DNA from: Elusimicrobia bacterium UBA5214 | GTDB lineage: Bacteria; Elusimicrobiota; UBA5214 | Length of the DNA: 59,717 nucleotides | Reading direction: 5' to 3' | Assembly (NCBI GenBank): GCA_002412545.1 | Contig: DHVG01000014.1 | Coordinates: 152,285-212,001, forward strand | Part shown: in pieces, positions 1-7,434 of the stretch | How the letters are laid out: each line of letters opens with the position of its first letter | How positions within the stretch are numbered: position 1 is the first letter of the stretch | Position numbers and translations under genes: made by a program | Notes under the pieces: model-generated | Database searches by the model: none | Told to the model about the DNA's origin: nothing | The model's input: the letters and a program-made list of their open reading frames with translations, nothing else

Positions 1-772
1 AATCTAAAATTTTTTGATGCGCTTTACAAAAATCTTTTTTCTTGTTCAATTGTGCTTTAATCAATTCTTCCTGCCAGTGGGCGTTATAGAGACGACAGTT
101 TTTATCTTTACAGAAAGGGTCACCGGTTAAGGAATAAAAAATTGCATGCATCAGATATCCTTTCAAAACTTCGGTTAAGCGTTGGTCATTATAGTTAATA
201 AATTTTTCTTTATTTTTTTCTTTCCACTCTTCAGTCGCCATCTCGCCTAAATTTTTTAAGAGATAGTATTCTTTTGGTTTCGCCGGTGCTTCCACAATAC
301 CACTGGTAGAAATTAAGTTCGGTATACCGTAAATACTTGTCCGCAAATGATACCGTCGGTCATTTTCATCATAAGTAGCCAGTAGCTGGTTAGTAAAAAC
401 AATCTGGCAATCTCCAAGTTTTAATCCTTTCTCGGATATAATTTCCCGACCAATATTCTGGAAAGAAAATCCGTCATAAAGGATACCAATTTTTCTTTTT
501 CCCGGATTAAGCAGATTGTTCCTTTCGTATTCAATTTCCATCGGTAAAGGATGGATATTTCCGGATTTTGAGTTTAAGTCAGCAATCCGAGAAGAAGCTA
601 CTTTCTTTGCTACCAATTTGTATTTCTTTTCTTCTTTACCCAACCAATAAAGAAAAAAATCTTTGCGTAAGACAACCTTTACTTTGGGTAATTTTTCTTT
701 TAGATATTTGTCAATTTTCAGCAAATCCAAAGTCTTGGTCGCAAGGTCGGGATAAAGATAAAGATATTTCAT
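1..772 (-). CDS. Conserved putative metallopeptidase-like protein, C-terminus cut by window edge
   Basis: The minus-strand reading frame opens with ATG at 772 and runs without a stop past position 1, giving at least 257 residues (MKYLYLYPDLATK...). Its end lies outside the window. Near the visible C-terminus is a cysteine/histidine cluster: FCKDKNCRLYNAHWQEEL, about 15 residues, then FCKAH. That pattern suggests metal binding and resembles the DUF6775 'putative metallopeptidase' family known mainly from archaea. I recognise this only from memory. No signal peptide or membrane segment is visible. It starts 6 bp after the thi4 stop, so it is probably co-transcribed with Rrf2 and thi4. Function unknown; a thiamine or metal link is inference from position. 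Confidence 0.7.
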   Translation of the reverse strand, partial: MKYLYLYPDLATKTLDLLKIDKYLKEKLPKVKVVLRKDFFLYWLGKEEKKYKLVAKKVASSRIADLNSKSGNIHPLPMEIEYERNNLLNPGKRKIGILYDGFSFQNIGREIISEKGLKLGDCQIVFTNQLLATYDENDRRYHLRTSIYGIPNLISTSGIVEAPAKPKEYYLLKNLGEMATEEWKEKNKEKFINYNDQRLTEVLKGYLMHAIFYSLTGDPFCKDKNCRLYNAHWQEELIKAQLNKKKDFCKAHQKILD

Positions 773-778
773 TCGTCT

Positions 779-1567
779 CTATTTTTTAAGTAGCTTGAGG
801 ACAATCTCAGCAGCTCGTCTTCCGGAAAGAAGCATTGCCCCAAAAGTCGGCCCCATCCGCGGCAGACCGTAAGTTGTAGTTACCGCCATTCCGCAAACGA
901 CCAATCCCGGGTACGCCTCACCAGTATGTTCAACCACCGCATCTTCACTTCTTTCTACCCACATCGCTCCGAAGCCACGGGTTTTAATTAATCCTCTTTC
1001 TTCTAATTTTCTTACTACCTGGGCATCATGTCCGGTCGCATCAACCACAATTTTTGCTTCTAAGCCCACCGGGTCAACACAGGTAATTTCCCTCGGCAAG
1101 GCGGTCACCGGTGTCCAGTTGACCACTGCTCCGGCAACCCGGTTATCCCCGCGTAAAACCAGGTCATCAAAAATGGTCATATTGGCAAACTTTGCTCCGG
1201 CATCACAAGTTGCGGCAATCAGTTTGGAACAGGCATGCGGTCCGTCGGCAACAAAAAGTCCTTCCACATATTTTTCGTAAGGTATTCCCAGTTCATCAAG
1301 AACCTTTTCTGCTGGTGCACGGATAGTCAACTTATTCATTAAATATCCGCCAATCCAGAAACCACCGCCTAAATAATTGTTCCTTTCCACAATTAAAACT
1401 TTAACCTTTTTCTCGGCTAACTCTTTACCGGCCATTAAACCCGACGGTCCGCCACCGATAATCAAGCAATCACTTTCTGCATACTCTTTGAACTGTTTCA
1501 GGAATGTTTCGGCAATCGCCCGGGTAACTTCTTTTTCTCCAACTTTAGAAAAAACAACTTTTTTCAT
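779..1567 (-). CDS. thi4: Thi4-type thiazole synthase (ADP-thiazole synthase)
   Basis: 262 residues. Thi4 enzymes build the thiazole phosphate half of thiamine from NAD and glycine; the sulfur comes either from sulfide or from an active-site cysteine. The FAD/NAD Rossmann motif IIGGGPSG is at residues 36-43, the ERNNYLGGGFW segment follows, and the C-terminal GLPRMGPTFGAML loop is intact. The sulfur-donor position, two residues before the conserved DP, is Cys163 (TCVDP). From memory, yeast Thi4 has Cys there and the Methanocaldococcus enzyme has His. Length and start match the family. It lies 19 bp after the Rrf2 gene, in one minus-strand operon, so control by that regulator is likely. Confidence 0.9.
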   Translation of the reverse strand: MKKVVFSKVGEKEVTRAIAETFLKQFKEYAESDCLIIGGGPSGLMAGKELAEKKVKVLIVERNNYLGGGFWIGGYLMNKLTIRAPAEKVLDELGIPYEKYVEGLFVADGPHACSKLIAATCDAGAKFANMTIFDDLVLRGDNRVAGAVVNWTPVTALPREITCVDPVGLEAKIVVDATGHDAQVVRKLEERGLIKTRGFGAMWVERSEDAVVEHTGEAYPGLVVCGMAVTTTYGLPRMGPTFGAMLLSGRRAAEIVLKLLKK

Positions 1568-1586
1568 TTTTTCACCCTACCTTTCT

Positions 1587-2009
1587 TTAGAATTTTTTAT
1601 ATTTTTTCCCTTTGACTAAATCTTCTAAATTCGTAGAATCAAGGACACCAGTTATAGCATTCTTCACTTTTTTCCAGATTTCTCTTGTAACACACGATTT
1701 TGCATTCTGACAAATATTAAGATTATCCAAACATTCACAGGGGGAAATCGACCCTTCCAAGATTTGAATAATCTCAAGTAGTTTGATTTCTTTCGGAGGA
1801 CGGGATAGAAGGTATCCTCCTTTCGCTCCCCGGATACTCCTCACCAGTCCCGCGGTACGTAAATCGCTGACCAAATGGTCAAGATATTTCTTGGAGACAT
1901 TTTGCCGCTGGGCAATATCTTTCAAAAGAACCGGCCCATCACCGTAGCGGAGAGTTAAATCAACCATTGCCCGTAAACCATACTCGCCTTTAGTAGAAAT
2001 TTTCATCAT
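1587..2009 (-). CDS. Rrf2/IscR-family transcriptional regulator
   Basis: 140 residues. The N-terminal winged helix (about 1-85) carries the family's YGLRAMVDLTLRY start and the GAKGGYLLSRPP wing. Four cysteines follow at 91, 93, 100 and 106; the last three have the CX6CX5C-like spacing of the [Fe-S] ligands in IscR/NsrR relatives. It probably senses Fe-S status, nitric oxide or redox state. The start is one of two adjacent ATGs; GAGG lies about 10 bases upstream. It is first in the Rrf2-thi4-metallopeptidase operon and diverges from fur, so iron and thiazole sulfur chemistry may be coordinated here (inference). Confidence 0.9.
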   Translation of the reverse strand: MMKISTKGEYGLRAMVDLTLRYGDGPVLLKDIAQRQNVSKKYLDHLVSDLRTAGLVRSIRGAKGGYLLSRPPKEIKLLEIIQILEGSISPCECLDNLNICQNAKSCVTREIWKKVKNAITGVLDSTNLEDLVKGKKYKKF

Positions 2010-2093
2010 CTTCTTTTACCTCACTTCGTTACTTCGTTCGGTTAACTTTTGAATCCGAACAAATATTGTCTATCATTTCCATAAACATTGTAT

Positions 2094-2123
2094 AGTATAA
2101 CCAAAATGGAACATTTTTGTCAA
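2094..2123 (-). promoter_or_regulatory. Promoter of the Rrf2-thi4 operon
   Basis: On the minus strand, TTGACA (2118-2123) and TATACT (2094-2099) are separated by 18 bp. This near-consensus sigma-70-type promoter lies about 85 bp upstream of the Rrf2 start and leaves a leader of roughly 80 nt. Confidence 0.7.
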
Positions 2124-2155
2124 GAAGTTCAAGAAAAAAAATTTTTGCAGGGGTC

Positions 2156-2185
2156 TTGACAAGACCATCGCGAGTTTGATATAAT
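2156..2185 (+). promoter_or_regulatory. Promoter of the fur-feoB block
   Basis: TTGACA (2156-2161), 18 bp, TATAAT (2180-2185): a perfect match to both sigma-70 hexamers. It lies 130 bp before fur. The 308-bp region between Rrf2 and fur holds both divergent promoters, the palindrome at 2189-2209, and a filler repeat (2211-2290) of the 'gattcag/taatcc' type. Confidence 0.8.
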
Positions 2186-2188
2186 TGA

Positions 2189-2209
2189 TATTGAGATTTA
2201 ATCTCAATA
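2189..2209. promoter_or_regulatory. 21-bp perfect palindrome, probable operator over the fur transcription start
   Basis: Arms TATTGAGATT and AATCTCAATA flank a single central T. It begins 4 bp after the -10 box, so it covers the expected start site, the classic position for a repressor. Plausible ligands are the Fur encoded just downstream, the divergent Rrf2 protein, or the DtxR-type regulator at 5271. It is not a textbook Fur, DtxR or IscR box. Confidence 0.65.
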
Positions 2210-2317
2210 ATAACGATTCAGGCAGATTAAGACGGATTCAGACTGATTTAATCCTTTTCTGTTTGCATCTGCGCTAATCCGTTTGAATTATTTTTATAAG
2301 GGATAAAAGCTAATTAG

Positions 2318-2773
2318 ATGACTGAAAAAGATATTTTTGTTGATTATCTGAAACAACAAGGATTAAAGTTTACTAAGCAACGGGAAGAGATTCTTAATTT
2401 TTTTCTGAAAGAGGAGAAACATTTAAGCCCGGAGGAAATGTTTGATATTTTACGTAAGAAAAGATTACCCTTGAAGATAGGAAGAGCTACTGTCTATCGC
2501 ACACTTAAACTTTTGAGTGAATGCGGATTAGCAGAAAAAGTAGATTTTGGTGACGGGTTGAACCGCAAAGTGATTACTTTGTTTGAACATAAATTTGCTC
2601 ATCCCCATCATGACCATTTGATTTGTCTGAGTTGCGGTAAGTCATTTGAATTCAGTAATCCGGAAATTGAAAAACTGCAAGAAAATGTAGCCAGAGGACA
2701 TCAGTTCAAGGTCGCTTATCACCGTCTAAAAATTTACGGCTATTGTAAAAAATGTCAGAGTACAAAAAAATAA
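2318..2773 (+). CDS. fur: Fur-family metal-responsive repressor
   Basis: 151 residues. The N-terminal winged helix (about 1-85, with IGRATVYRTLKLLSECGL) is followed by the Fur dimerisation domain. The metal motif HPHHDH spans 95-100. Two CxxC pairs, C103/C106 (CLSC) and C143/C146 (CKKC), form the structural zinc site. It is a ferric-uptake-type repressor, and PerR or Zur specificity cannot be excluded by eye. The ribosome site is weak (AAGGG about 14 bases upstream). It lies 21 bp before feoB in one operon, behind a palindrome that suggests autoregulation. Confidence 0.92.
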   Translation: MTEKDIFVDYLKQQGLKFTKQREEILNFFLKEEKHLSPEEMFDILRKKRLPLKIGRATVYRTLKLLSECGLAEKVDFGDGLNRKVITLFEHKFAHPHHDHLICLSCGKSFEFSNPEIEKLQENVARGHQFKVAYHRLKIYGYCKKCQSTKK

Positions 2774-2794
2774 TCTGCTTCATAGAGAAAGAAG

Positions 2795-4768
2795 ATGCAC
2801 GAATACCAGATTGAGAAAAAAATTATTGCCGAAAAAAAATTAGTCCTGATTGGTAACCCGAATGTGGGTAAATCGGTAATTTTCAATCATTTAACCGGGA
2901 AGTATGTTACCGTATCTAATTATCCGGGCACAACCGTAGATATTTCCCGTGGGATTGGTTCTTTCGGTTTAGGGAAAGAAAAATATACGGTAATGGATTC
3001 ACCGGGGGTAAATTCGTTACATCCACATTCGGAAGATGAAGAAGTTGCCCGGAACCTGCTTTTAGAAGAGAAACCGGATTTAGTCGTTCAGGTTGCCGAT
3101 GCAAAAAATTTACGCCGTGCGTTACATCTAACTTTTGAATTAGCCGAATTGGAGATACCAGTAATTCTTGGTCTGAATATGCACGATGAAGCAAAAGAAA
3201 GAGGAATACGGATTAATATTCGTCTTTTAGAAAAACTTTTAGGTATCCCGGTAGTGCCGACAGTAGCGATTACCGGTGACGGAATTGGTGAACTGAAAAA
3301 CCGTATTCCGGAAGCAAAAATCCCGAATAAAAAAGTTAGATATTCACCGGAAATTGAAGAATTCGTCAAGCGTATAGAAATAGATTTTCTCTCCGGAGAA
3401 CGGGGTAACCGGGGAATCGGGCTAATGTTACTTGCCGGAGATATGACGCTTTATCCTTATTTAAACAAAAAACTGAAAAAAGATAAATTTGACCGTTTGC
3501 TTACTTTTTTAGAGGAAGAAAGAAAAGGATTCGTCCATTCACCGGATTGGTTAGTTTTCAATTATCGTGAACGCGAAGCAATTGAAATTATCAGTCAAGT
3601 GCAAGAAATAGTCGGCAAAATATATTCTTCTTTAGCCGAAAAATTAGGTAAATGGACAATGCGTCCTTTCCCCGGATATCTCATTCTTTTAGCAGTAATT
3701 TATCTGATGTATAAATTCGTCGGTGAATTTGCTGCCGGAACAATAGTTAATTTTTTAGAAGAGAAAATTTTCCAGCAGTGGATTAATCCTTTCTTCACGA
3801 AAATAGTAGTTTCAACCTTTCCATTAAAATTTATTCAGGAATTTTTGGTTGGTGAATACGGTATTTTTACTATGGCTTTAACTTATGCTTTAGCAATTAT
3901 TTTCCCGATTGTTACTGCTTTTTTTCTTTTTTTCGGACTTTTGGAGGATTCCGGCTATCTACCCCGGTTAAGTGTAATGCTTGACCGTGTCTTTCGTCTG
4001 ATGGGACTGAATGGAAAAGCAGTTCTCCCGATGGTTTTAGGGTTAGGTTGTGATACGATGGCGGTTTTAAGTGCACGGATTTTGGATACGAAAAAAGAAC
4101 GACTAATCGTAAGTATTTTACTTGCTTTAGCCGTTCCTTGTTCGGCACAGTTAGGAGTAATTTTAGCTATGCTCGGCGGATTATCCTGGAAAGCAACCGT
4201 AATCTGGCTCGGTGTAATCATTTTTTTCCTGGTCAGTGTCGGCTGGTTAAGTGCAAAAATTTTACCCGGGATAACTACACCATTCTTTGTAGAAATACCA
4301 CCGATTCGTCGTCCGAGTATGAGTAATATTTTAGCGAAAGTGAAAATGCGTCTGGTCTGGTATTTAAAAGAAGCAGTACCCTTATTTATTCTTGGCACTT
4401 TAGTCCTTTTCTTGATGAATAAATTAAAAATTCTTAACCTGACCAAGTATCTGATGTCCCCGGTAGTAGTGCATTGGGCAGGATTACCGGTGAAGACAAC
4501 CGAAGCGTTTATTGTTGGATTTTTGAGACGGGACTATGGTGCAGCCGGACTTTATGCTTTAGCTAAAGAAGGTTTACTTAATCCGCAGCAGATTGTGGTC
4601 AGTTTAGTAATTATTACTCTTTTTGTCCCTTGTTTAGCACAGTTTTTGGTCACGATTCGTGAACGCGGATTAAAAACTGCGGCAGCAATTTTTTTCTTTA
4701 CTTTATTTATTGCCTTTTTTGCCGGAGGATTATTGAATTTTATCTTGAGTTGGGTTAAAATAATTTAA
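2795..4768 (+). CDS. feoB: FeoB ferrous iron transporter
   Basis: 657 residues, at the short end for FeoB. The N-terminal G domain shows G1 GNPNVGKS (20-27), G2 NYPGTTV (42-48), G3 DSPG (68-71) and G4 NMHD (128-131). The C-terminal half carries the Nucleoside-recognition/gate modules with many hydrophobic segments, including VLPMVLGLGCDTMAVLSAR and GFLRRDYGAAGLYAL. It imports Fe2+ across the inner membrane. No FeoA gene is adjacent; a FeoA-like domain sits instead on the DtxR-type protein two genes downstream. AGAAAGAAG lies directly before the ATG. Iron control through the upstream Fur is expected. Confidence 0.95.
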   Translation: MHEYQIEKKIIAEKKLVLIGNPNVGKSVIFNHLTGKYVTVSNYPGTTVDISRGIGSFGLGKEKYTVMDSPGVNSLHPHSEDEEVARNLLLEEKPDLVVQVADAKNLRRALHLTFELAELEIPVILGLNMHDEAKERGIRINIRLLEKLLGIPVVPTVAITGDGIGELKNRIPEAKIPNKKVRYSPEIEEFVKRIEIDFLSGERGNRGIGLMLLAGDMTLYPYLNKKLKKDKFDRLLTFLEEERKGFVHSPDWLVFNYREREAIEIISQVQEIVGKIYSSLAEKLGKWTMRPFPGYLILLAVIYLMYKFVGEFAAGTIVNFLEEKIFQQWINPFFTKIVVSTFPLKFIQEFLVGEYGIFTMALTYALAIIFPIVTAFFLFFGLLEDSGYLPRLSVMLDRVFRLMGLNGKAVLPMVLGLGCDTMAVLSARILDTKKERLIVSILLALAVPCSAQLGVILAMLGGLSWKATVIWLGVIIFFLVSVGWLSAKILPGITTPFFVEIPPIRRPSMSNILAKVKMRLVWYLKEAVPLFILGTLVLFLMNKLKILNLTKYLMSPVVVHWAGLPVKTTEAFIVGFLRRDYGAAGLYALAKEGLLNPQQIVVSLVIITLFVPCLAQFLVTIRERGLKTAAAIFFFTLFIAFFAGGLLNFILSWVKII

Positions 4769-4789
4769 AAATATCTAAATAATGTAAAA

Positions 4790-5203
4790 ATGATAGATTC
4801 GCAGAGAACACAGAATATTCGCAGATTACGCAGAGAAGACCTCAATAAACTTACAGGAAAAATTATTGGACTGGCAATTAAAGTTCATAAACTACTTGGT
4901 CCTGGATTTGTGGAAAGAGTTTATGAAAGGGCTTTATCTTACGAATTTAAGAAAGAAAAACTCAATTTTAGAAATCAAGCCATAATAAAAGTTCAATATG
5001 AAGATTTGGAAATAGGAGACCAGCGAGTAGATTTTATGATTGAAGAAGAAGTTATCGTAGAAATAAAAAGTGTTTCAAAGATAATTGAATTATTTGAACA
5101 TCAGATGTTATCATATCTTAAGACAAGTGATCGAAGGATTGGATTAATTTTAAATTTTGGTAGAAGAAGTCTTGAAATAAAAAGAATGGTTTATAATTTG
5201 TAA
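4790..5203 (+). CDS. GxxExxY family protein, predicted PD-(D/E)XK nuclease fold
   Basis: 137 residues. The family name motif is present at 39-45 (GFVERVY). Then come VDFMI (D81) and VEIKS (E91, K93), a D...ExK arrangement suggesting a PD-(D/E)XK nuclease core. The biological role of the family is not known to me. The first 16 or so residues look element-made: the DNA repeats 'cgcagattacgcagag' words found in intergenic filler elsewhere, so the ancestral start was probably near the codons for EDLNKLTGKI. It is flanked on both sides by the same filler. It interrupts an iron operon and is probably a cargo gene. Confidence 0.8.
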   Translation: MIDSQRTQNIRRLRREDLNKLTGKIIGLAIKVHKLLGPGFVERVYERALSYEFKKEKLNFRNQAIIKVQYEDLEIGDQRVDFMIEEEVIVEIKSVSKIIELFEHQMLSYLKTSDRRIGLILNFGRRSLEIKRMVYNL

Positions 5204-5270
5204 CCTTTCCGTGTAATCTGCGGAATTTCTGTGTAATCAGCGGATTAGCGATGATGAAGGAGGAACAGAG

Positions 5271-5918
5271 ATGGAGACAAAAAATCTTGAAGAATCTTTA
5301 GGTGTCATCTGGCATTTTCAGGAACAGGGAACAAAAAACCAAGAAAAAATTTGTAGTAAACTTAAAGAAGGAGTAAATGAACAAATTTTTGATGAACTAC
5401 TTAATGAAAAACTGATTCGGATAGAAAACGGGAACATCGTATTTACTCCGGAAGGGGAAAAAATTGCTTCCAATATTACCCGGCGACACCGTCTTGCCGA
5501 ACGGCTTTTAAATGATGTTTTAGAAGTTAAACAAGGAGAAATTGATAAATCCGCCTGCGAATTTGAACATATTCTCTCCGAAGAAGTAACTGATGCAATC
5601 TGCACCTTACTCGGACATCCAAAATTCTGTCCTCACGGGTCACCGATTCCTGCCGGTGAATGCTGTAAAAAAGCAAAAGAAGAAGTTGAATCAATCATTG
5701 TTTCTTTGGATAAACTTTCGCCCGGCGAAAAAGGAAGAGTGGCTTATTTCACCACTCTTGAACATCCGCAATTACATAAATTTCTTTCCTTGGGAATTAT
5801 CCCCGGGAAAATAATTCATCTCCACCAGACACATCCTGCTTATGTAATCAAAGTTGAAGAAACCCAACTTGCTTTAGAAGAAAATTTAGCGAAAAATATT
5901 TATGTGAGAAGGATGTGA
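5271..5918 (+). CDS. DtxR/MntR-type metal-dependent repressor with FeoA-like domain
   Basis: 215 residues. The N-terminal winged helix (about 1-65) is followed by the metal-binding/dimerisation segment (ACEFEHILSEEVTDAIC and GHPKFCPHGSPIP), which carries His, Glu and Cys ligands. A C-terminal SH3-like FeoA domain (about 140-215) contains LKFLSLGIIPG-like sequence. Proteins of this class repress iron or manganese uptake when metal is bound. GGAGG sits 10 bases before the ATG. It follows FeoB and the GxxExxY gene and may act on the same block as Fur, giving two metal sensors for one transporter. Confidence 0.9.
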   Translation: METKNLEESLGVIWHFQEQGTKNQEKICSKLKEGVNEQIFDELLNEKLIRIENGNIVFTPEGEKIASNITRRHRLAERLLNDVLEVKQGEIDKSACEFEHILSEEVTDAICTLLGHPKFCPHGSPIPAGECCKKAKEEVESIIVSLDKLSPGEKGRVAYFTTLEHPQLHKFLSLGIIPGKIIHLHQTHPAYVIKVEETQLALEENLAKNIYVRRM

Positions 5919-5933
5919 GAACCGCTTTTAGCC

Positions 5934-6015
5934 TTCAGCCGTTAGCCAATAGCCGATAGCCGTTAGCCCTTTAATTAGGCCTTAGGCTGATGGCTAATAG
6001 CCAATGGCTAAAAGC
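5934..6015. repeat. Imperfect inverted repeat of 'agccgt/tagcc' words
   Basis: The left arm contains repeated AGCCxxTAGCC words and the right arm their complements (GGCTAATAGCCAATGGC). Together they could form a hairpin of about 35 bp around a short AT loop. It is the first of two inverted repeats in the 469-bp region 5919-6387 and may also end the iron operon transcript. A long T-tract is missing. Confidence 0.7.
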
Positions 6016-6037
6016 AAAGGTCAAGATTCCTGCTTAC

Positions 6038-6067
6038 TTGACAGAGGGAAAAGGAAAGTATTATACT
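6038..6067 (+). promoter_or_regulatory. Promoter upstream of the LsrF-like aldolase
   Basis: TTGACA (6038-6043), 18 bp, TATACT (6062-6067). It would give a leader of about 310 nt containing the inverted repeat at 6139-6340. Confidence 0.65.
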
Positions 6068-6138
6068 GTTTATAATAAACGATATCAGCGATAACGAAGC
6101 ACGATTACAGCGATGAAAGAATACGATTACAGATATGA

Positions 6139-6340
6139 AGTTCCAAATTACAAATAACAAATCGCAAACAAATTCCAATATGAATAAATCTCAAGCTCCA
6201 AACTCCAAATTCCAAACAATATCTAATGTTCAAATTCCAAATTCAAAACATTATGACCTTGAAGAAAGAACATTTCATTAGGTATTGTTTGTTATTTGAA
6301 ACTTGAGATTTGGTGCTTGGTAATAAATAATCTGAAGCGA
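6139..6340. repeat. Long imperfect inverted repeat of 'aaattccaaa' words
   Basis: The left half (about 6139-6240) is rich in CCAAATTCCAAA and AAACAATATC. The right half (about 6275-6340) holds the reverse complement (GGTATTGTTTGTTATTTG, then GAGATTTGGTGCTTGG). CTAATG and CATTAG flank the loop. The same word family occurs at 24612-24745, 49636-49680 and 58357-58388. No gene was found in 5919-6387 apart from these repeats and the promoter. Confidence 0.75.
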
Positions 6341-6387
6341 GACAGTTAATGTTATCGCCGTAATCATATTAATTGAGGAGGAAAAAG

Positions 6388-7179
6388 ATGGATTGGGGAA
6401 TGAAAAACCGTTTAGCACAACTGGTACAAAAGGATGGACATTGTTTATTTATGCCGATTGACCACGGATATTTCCAGGGACCAACCACGAAATTAGAAAA
6501 ACCGGGTGAAACGATTAAACCGCTTATTCCTTACTTTGATGCTCTCTTTGTTACCCGGGGTGTCCTGCGTTCAGCAATTGACCCGACAAACACCAAACCA
6601 ATAATCTTAAGAGTTTCCGGCGGCACAAGTATGTCCGGTAAAGACCTGGCTAATGAAGGGATTACCACTTCTATTGAAGATGCTCTCCGTCTGAATGCTT
6701 CCGCAGTAGGTATTTCCGTCTTTGTCGGTAGTGATTATGAACATCAAACCCTATTAAATTTAGCCAAACTTGTTGATGAAGGTGAAAAATACGGCATCCC
6801 GGTGATGGCGGTTACCGCGGTAGGTAGAGAATTAGAAAAAAGAGGTTACCGCTATCTTGCCATGGCATCCCGGATTTGTGCAGAACTTGGGGCAACAATA
6901 GTAAAAACCTACTGGTGTGAAAATTTTGAAAAAGTAGTCAACGGTTGCCCGGTACCGGTAGTGATTGCTGGTGGACCGAAAGTGGAGAGCGAAGTCCAGG
7001 TTTTTGAATTTGTCCATAATGGGATGCAAAAAGGGGCAATCGGAATCAATTTAGGCAGAAATATCTGGCAAAATGAACACCCGGTAGCGATGATTAAAGC
7101 CCTGCGTGCGATTGTCCACGAAAAAGCAACAGTCAAAGAAGCAAACGAAATTTTTGAAAGTTCAAAAAGTAAAAAATAA
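6388..7179 (+). CDS. LsrF/DhnA-type class I aldolase or thiolase
   Basis: 263 residues, a TIM-barrel Schiff-base aldolase family. From memory it closely resembles E. coli LsrF (3-hydroxy-5-phosphonooxypentane-2,4-dione thiolase): the start MDWGMKNRL, IDHGYFQGPTT (D25, H26), the catalytic-type Lys173 in IVKTYW, and IAGGPK and GRNIWQ near the C-terminus are shared. No other lsr or AI-2 gene is visible, so its substrate here is open; relatives act as fructose-bisphosphate aldolases or in aromatic precursor synthesis. ATG 6388 is chosen because GAGGAGG lies 7 bases upstream; the longer TTG start at 6373 would translate the ribosome site itself. Confidence 0.85.
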   Translation: MDWGMKNRLAQLVQKDGHCLFMPIDHGYFQGPTTKLEKPGETIKPLIPYFDALFVTRGVLRSAIDPTNTKPIILRVSGGTSMSGKDLANEGITTSIEDALRLNASAVGISVFVGSDYEHQTLLNLAKLVDEGEKYGIPVMAVTAVGRELEKRGYRYLAMASRICAELGATIVKTYWCENFEKVVNGCPVPVVIAGGPKVESEVQVFEFVHNGMQKGAIGINLGRNIWQNEHPVAMIKALRAIVHEKATVKEANEIFESSKSKK

Positions 7180-7189
7180 GATAAAAACA

Positions 7190-7429
7190 ATGACCAACAG
7201 ACAAATTAGAAATGAACTTGAGAAAATCTATAAAGAAAGAAAAAGTTGGAATGGTGGCAAAGGACCTTTTACTAAATTAGCTATAAAACGAAGAGAGTTT
7301 GTTTTGGTCAAACAGAGATTGCTTTACGAGATAGGAGATGCTAAAAAAGAAAAAGACAAAGCAGAAGAACTTTATCATACTCTACTGTGGGAGGCAGTGA
7401 ACAACCATTTAAAAAGTATAAAATCATAA
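7190..7429 (+). CDS. Small protein of unknown function preceding the methyltransferase
   Basis: 79 residues, basic and charged, predicted mostly helical (LEKIYKERKSWNGGKGPFTK...RLLYEIGDAKKEKDKAEELYH). I do not recognise it and see no helix-turn-helix. It starts 10 bp after the aldolase gene and ends 5 bp before the methyltransferase, so it looks like the first gene of the restriction-modification cassette. Possible roles are a control protein or a small partner subunit, but nothing in the sequence proves either. The longer frame from 7106 overlaps the aldolase and is less likely. Confidence 0.6.
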   Translation: MTNRQIRNELEKIYKERKSWNGGKGPFTKLAIKRREFVLVKQRLLYEIGDAKKEKDKAEELYHTLLWEAVNNHLKSIKS

Positions 7430-7434
7430 TTATT

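Noticed and set aside
568..789. 73-codon plus-strand frame at the window start
   Set aside because: Lies antisense to the metallopeptidase-like gene, has no ribosome site, and its sequence is low-complexity.
6373..6387. TTG start for the LsrF-like gene
   Set aside because: It would translate the GAGGAGG ribosome site of the proper ATG at 6388.
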